From Apostichopus japonicus (taxonomy: Eukaryota > Echinodermata > Holothuroidea > Aspidochirotida > Stichopodidae), in NCBI RefSeq assembly GCF_037975245.1, contig NC_092576.1:31102611-31166610 (forward strand): DNA of 64,000 nt, given 5' to 3'. A model generated the notes under the pieces. The model saw only the letters and a program-made list of their open reading frames with translations. It had not been told where the DNA came from and ran no database searches. The position numbers and the translations under genes are program-made. Shown here piece after piece: positions 63,301-64,000 of the stretch. The first letter of the stretch is position 1; every line of letters begins with the position of its first letter.

Positions 63301-64000
63301 CGGACAAAGAAAATGACACATTCGAAACATTTTTAATTGAAATAATATTACGGGGGTAATAAATTCGGTCAATGCGGGAACTCTGTTCCTTCCCCGGGTG
63401 GCCCCAAGTGTGCCCAGGGGACTGAGGGTAAATATCTCGCCAGGCATCGCCAAGATTCCGAGAAGCGGTAAAAGCTTTCAATTCCTGCCAACCCACGTGG
63501 CAGGAGGAATTTGTAGATACACCCGATCTATCGACATTCTTCTCAATGGAGTTAAAGTCACCAGCGAGTAGTACTGATTGATTACCACGTGTCATATTAT
63601 ACAAATTATTGAAAAATGAGACTCGCTTCCTGGGGCTGTTCGGTGCATAAATATTACAAAACCTGACGCACGTGGAGTCGGGGAAACTGACCAGGGCTGA
63701 AATGTATCGCCCTTCTAAATCCTTACGGATCTGATCTATCTTACCTTTGAAGGAGGTGGAGAAGGCTATGCCGACTCCACCGGACTGCGGGGAGGGGGAA
63801 GGGGAAAAAACAAAGTTCCCGTTCCACTCTTTGTTAAAATGAAAACAATCTTCCTCATTACGAAAATGAGTTTCTTGGAGAAACACGATATCATAGTTAA
63901 ACAATTTTAAATATTGAGCCACTTGACGGCATTTCACTTTGTCACGCAGACCGTTGACATTTAATGTGCAAAGAATAAACATTGAGATAATAAAAGGGGC
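60351..64000 (-). mobile_element. Element B3: family B retrotransposon, 3' part (cut by window edge)
   Basis: Holds the 212-bp 3' UTR and nearly all of ORF2. The edge falls at the position equivalent to 26758 in B1, just short of the ORF1 stop, so ORF1 and the 5' end are not visible. The 3' junction is the same as in B1 and B2. Confidence 0.94.
60563..64000 (-). CDS. ORF2 of element B3: APE endonuclease / reverse transcriptase (start outside window)
   Basis: 1145 codons plus stop are visible; by comparison with B1 only the first few codons are missing. Internally it starts no later than an ATG at 63982. One synonymous base difference from B1 was noticed (cacgtggccc near 62848). All endonuclease and RT motifs are present, including YADD. 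Confidence 0.94.
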   Translation of the reverse strand, partial: APFIISMFILCTLNVNGLRDKVKCRQVAQYLKLFNYDIVFLQETHFRNEEDCFHFNKEWNGNFVFSPSPSPQSGGVGIAFSTSFKGKIDQIRKDLEGRYISALVSFPDSTCVRFCNIYAPNSPRKRVSFFNNLYNMTRGNQSVLLAGDFNSIEKNVDRSGVSTNSSCHVGWQELKAFTASRNLGDAWRDIYPQSPGHTWGHPGKEQSSRIDRIYYPRNIISIKNVSNVSFSLSDHNLVSIRFDIVNAQRKGKGVWKCNVSVLNDSEFKSDFVQYFHLWSTLKPGYDSIIDWWEDFKDRAKRLIIKHGVRLANERRDRISTLQNSCINADKTELESLLKNEHQGALIRSRVKHLEAGESPSSFFFKEERHRAEGKSICSVRTTQGHVTRDQKEIIKAYHEFYSSLYNVEFDAATGVQDQLLDCIGSVLDDDSIDALERPIELSELKQALSLMAFNKTPGIDGLPCEFYAQFFDLLGTDLLSVFHEIFSKGSLSLTQKTAIIVLLPKKGDPHDPANRRPISLLSVDYKILSKIIQNRLTRCMPLLASESQTCSVPGRSIHHNLLLCRDIIDYVKDSQTPCALISIDQEKAFDKVNWDFLHRILLKFKLGENFRKWIRILYNGITSRILINGHLSDDVRIKRGVRQGCPLSPSLYVLFIEPLARFINLSKNIRGFTIPGAGGKVVKLLQYADDTTCIGTNGSDIRQFFHAFELFHKATGATINMNKTAGLKLGGFVGRKLPGNIDWKDTEIKITGVVFGTVNAVTSNWSQKLETAKNCLNAWKSRQLSLIGKVLVLNVVIYPLFFFVAPVFPMSDQLIRKIQGAAFTFLWSGKTELVSRKVVTLSKTEGGLGLDRVGEKASALLVKPILPVLSGDFSLPHLMFVRYLIAKPLRACFPILWSNSKPNSDSGTVTLNTACHHIKAIFHRNRAFVDEVKQLKDIVRHLRHEVVRPSVENHDPDRPWKDIWKRAFNPVLENKLTVFAWRLVHKVLFTRAKLQLWGIGNGLCPHTNCRKKETIDHVFWECSSTIGILHWTFRSFQLLFGNNATLRKEIFLYGTPSPSGDTAAFDRAWFIFTVTKYFMWRSRCLLTFENRRLSDDDVINMIKSDVNERVRADFIRLPEVKFNKVWVKGSSFVSVVNNQPVVSLP

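Noticed and set aside
1-64000. CRISPR array or bacterial origin because of the regular repeats
   Set aside because: The repeat unit is 645 bp and contains a spliceosomal RNA gene; there are no short repeats with unique spacers.
1-64000. Assembly artefact as explanation for the repeated elements
   Set aside because: Copies differ by private base changes, different 5' ends and distinct target duplications, which a collapsed or looped assembly would not create. The exact unit count, especially in run 9, still cannot be verified from the sequence alone.

Overview
The window is a eukaryotic, very probably animal, tandem array of U2 spliceosomal RNA (U2 snRNA) genes that has been invaded repeatedly by site-specific non-LTR retrotransposons. 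Every U2 gene and every inserted element lies on the minus strand. The basic unit is 645 bp: a 187-nt U2 gene plus a 458-bp spacer. I count 53 spacer copies, 44 uninterrupted U2 genes and 10 U2 genes split by insertions, one of them cut by the left edge of the window. The U2 sequence has the conserved 5' stem-loop, the GTAGTA branch-site recognition sequence at nt 33-38, an Sm site (GATTTTTG, nt 99-106) and stem-loops III and IV. A compensated change in stem IIa suggests that the genes are functional. The host species cannot be named from the sequence; an invertebrate or lower chordate is plausible.

Layout, left to right: 5' end of element A0 (1-140); 11 units; element A1 (7229-12270); 5 units; A2 (15489-20532); 4 units; B1 (23109-28406); 2 units; C1 (29713-29854); 2 units; C2 (31156-31297); 1 unit; C3 (31954-32072); 9 units; A3 (37894-42770); 1 unit; B2 (43427-48724); 18 units; B3 (60351 to the right edge).

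Families A (about 5.04 kb) and B (about 5.30 kb) each encode an ORF1 protein with three CCHC zinc knuckles and an ORF2 protein with an N-terminal APE-type endonuclease, a reverse transcriptase with a YADD motif and a C-terminal CCHC motif. This architecture fits the Tx1 group of the L1 superfamily. Elements of that group that target U2 have been described (I recall the names Keno and Keshi), but I cannot assign A or B to a named family without a search. Family B ORF1 also has two C2H2 zinc fingers at its C terminus, which A lacks. Family C is a set of 119-142 bp insertions with no coding capacity that use the same site as B.

All insertions fall inside the branch-site recognition sequence. A joins U2 at nt 37/38. 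B and C join at nt 34/35. Full-length A copies have lost 7 nt of U2 (nt 31-37), 5'-truncated A3 has a short target duplication of 5-8 bp, B has a 16-bp duplication, and C has duplications of 11, 11 and 18-19 bp. Elements lie in the same orientation as U2, so a host U2 promoter could produce a transcript that starts with the first 30-50 nt of U2 and continues into the element. A1, A2 and B1 have intact ORF1 and ORF2. A3 has a frameshift and B2 a nonsense codon in ORF1, both with ORF2 open. Marker variants in the spacer show that blocks of the array have been duplicated together with an inserted element.
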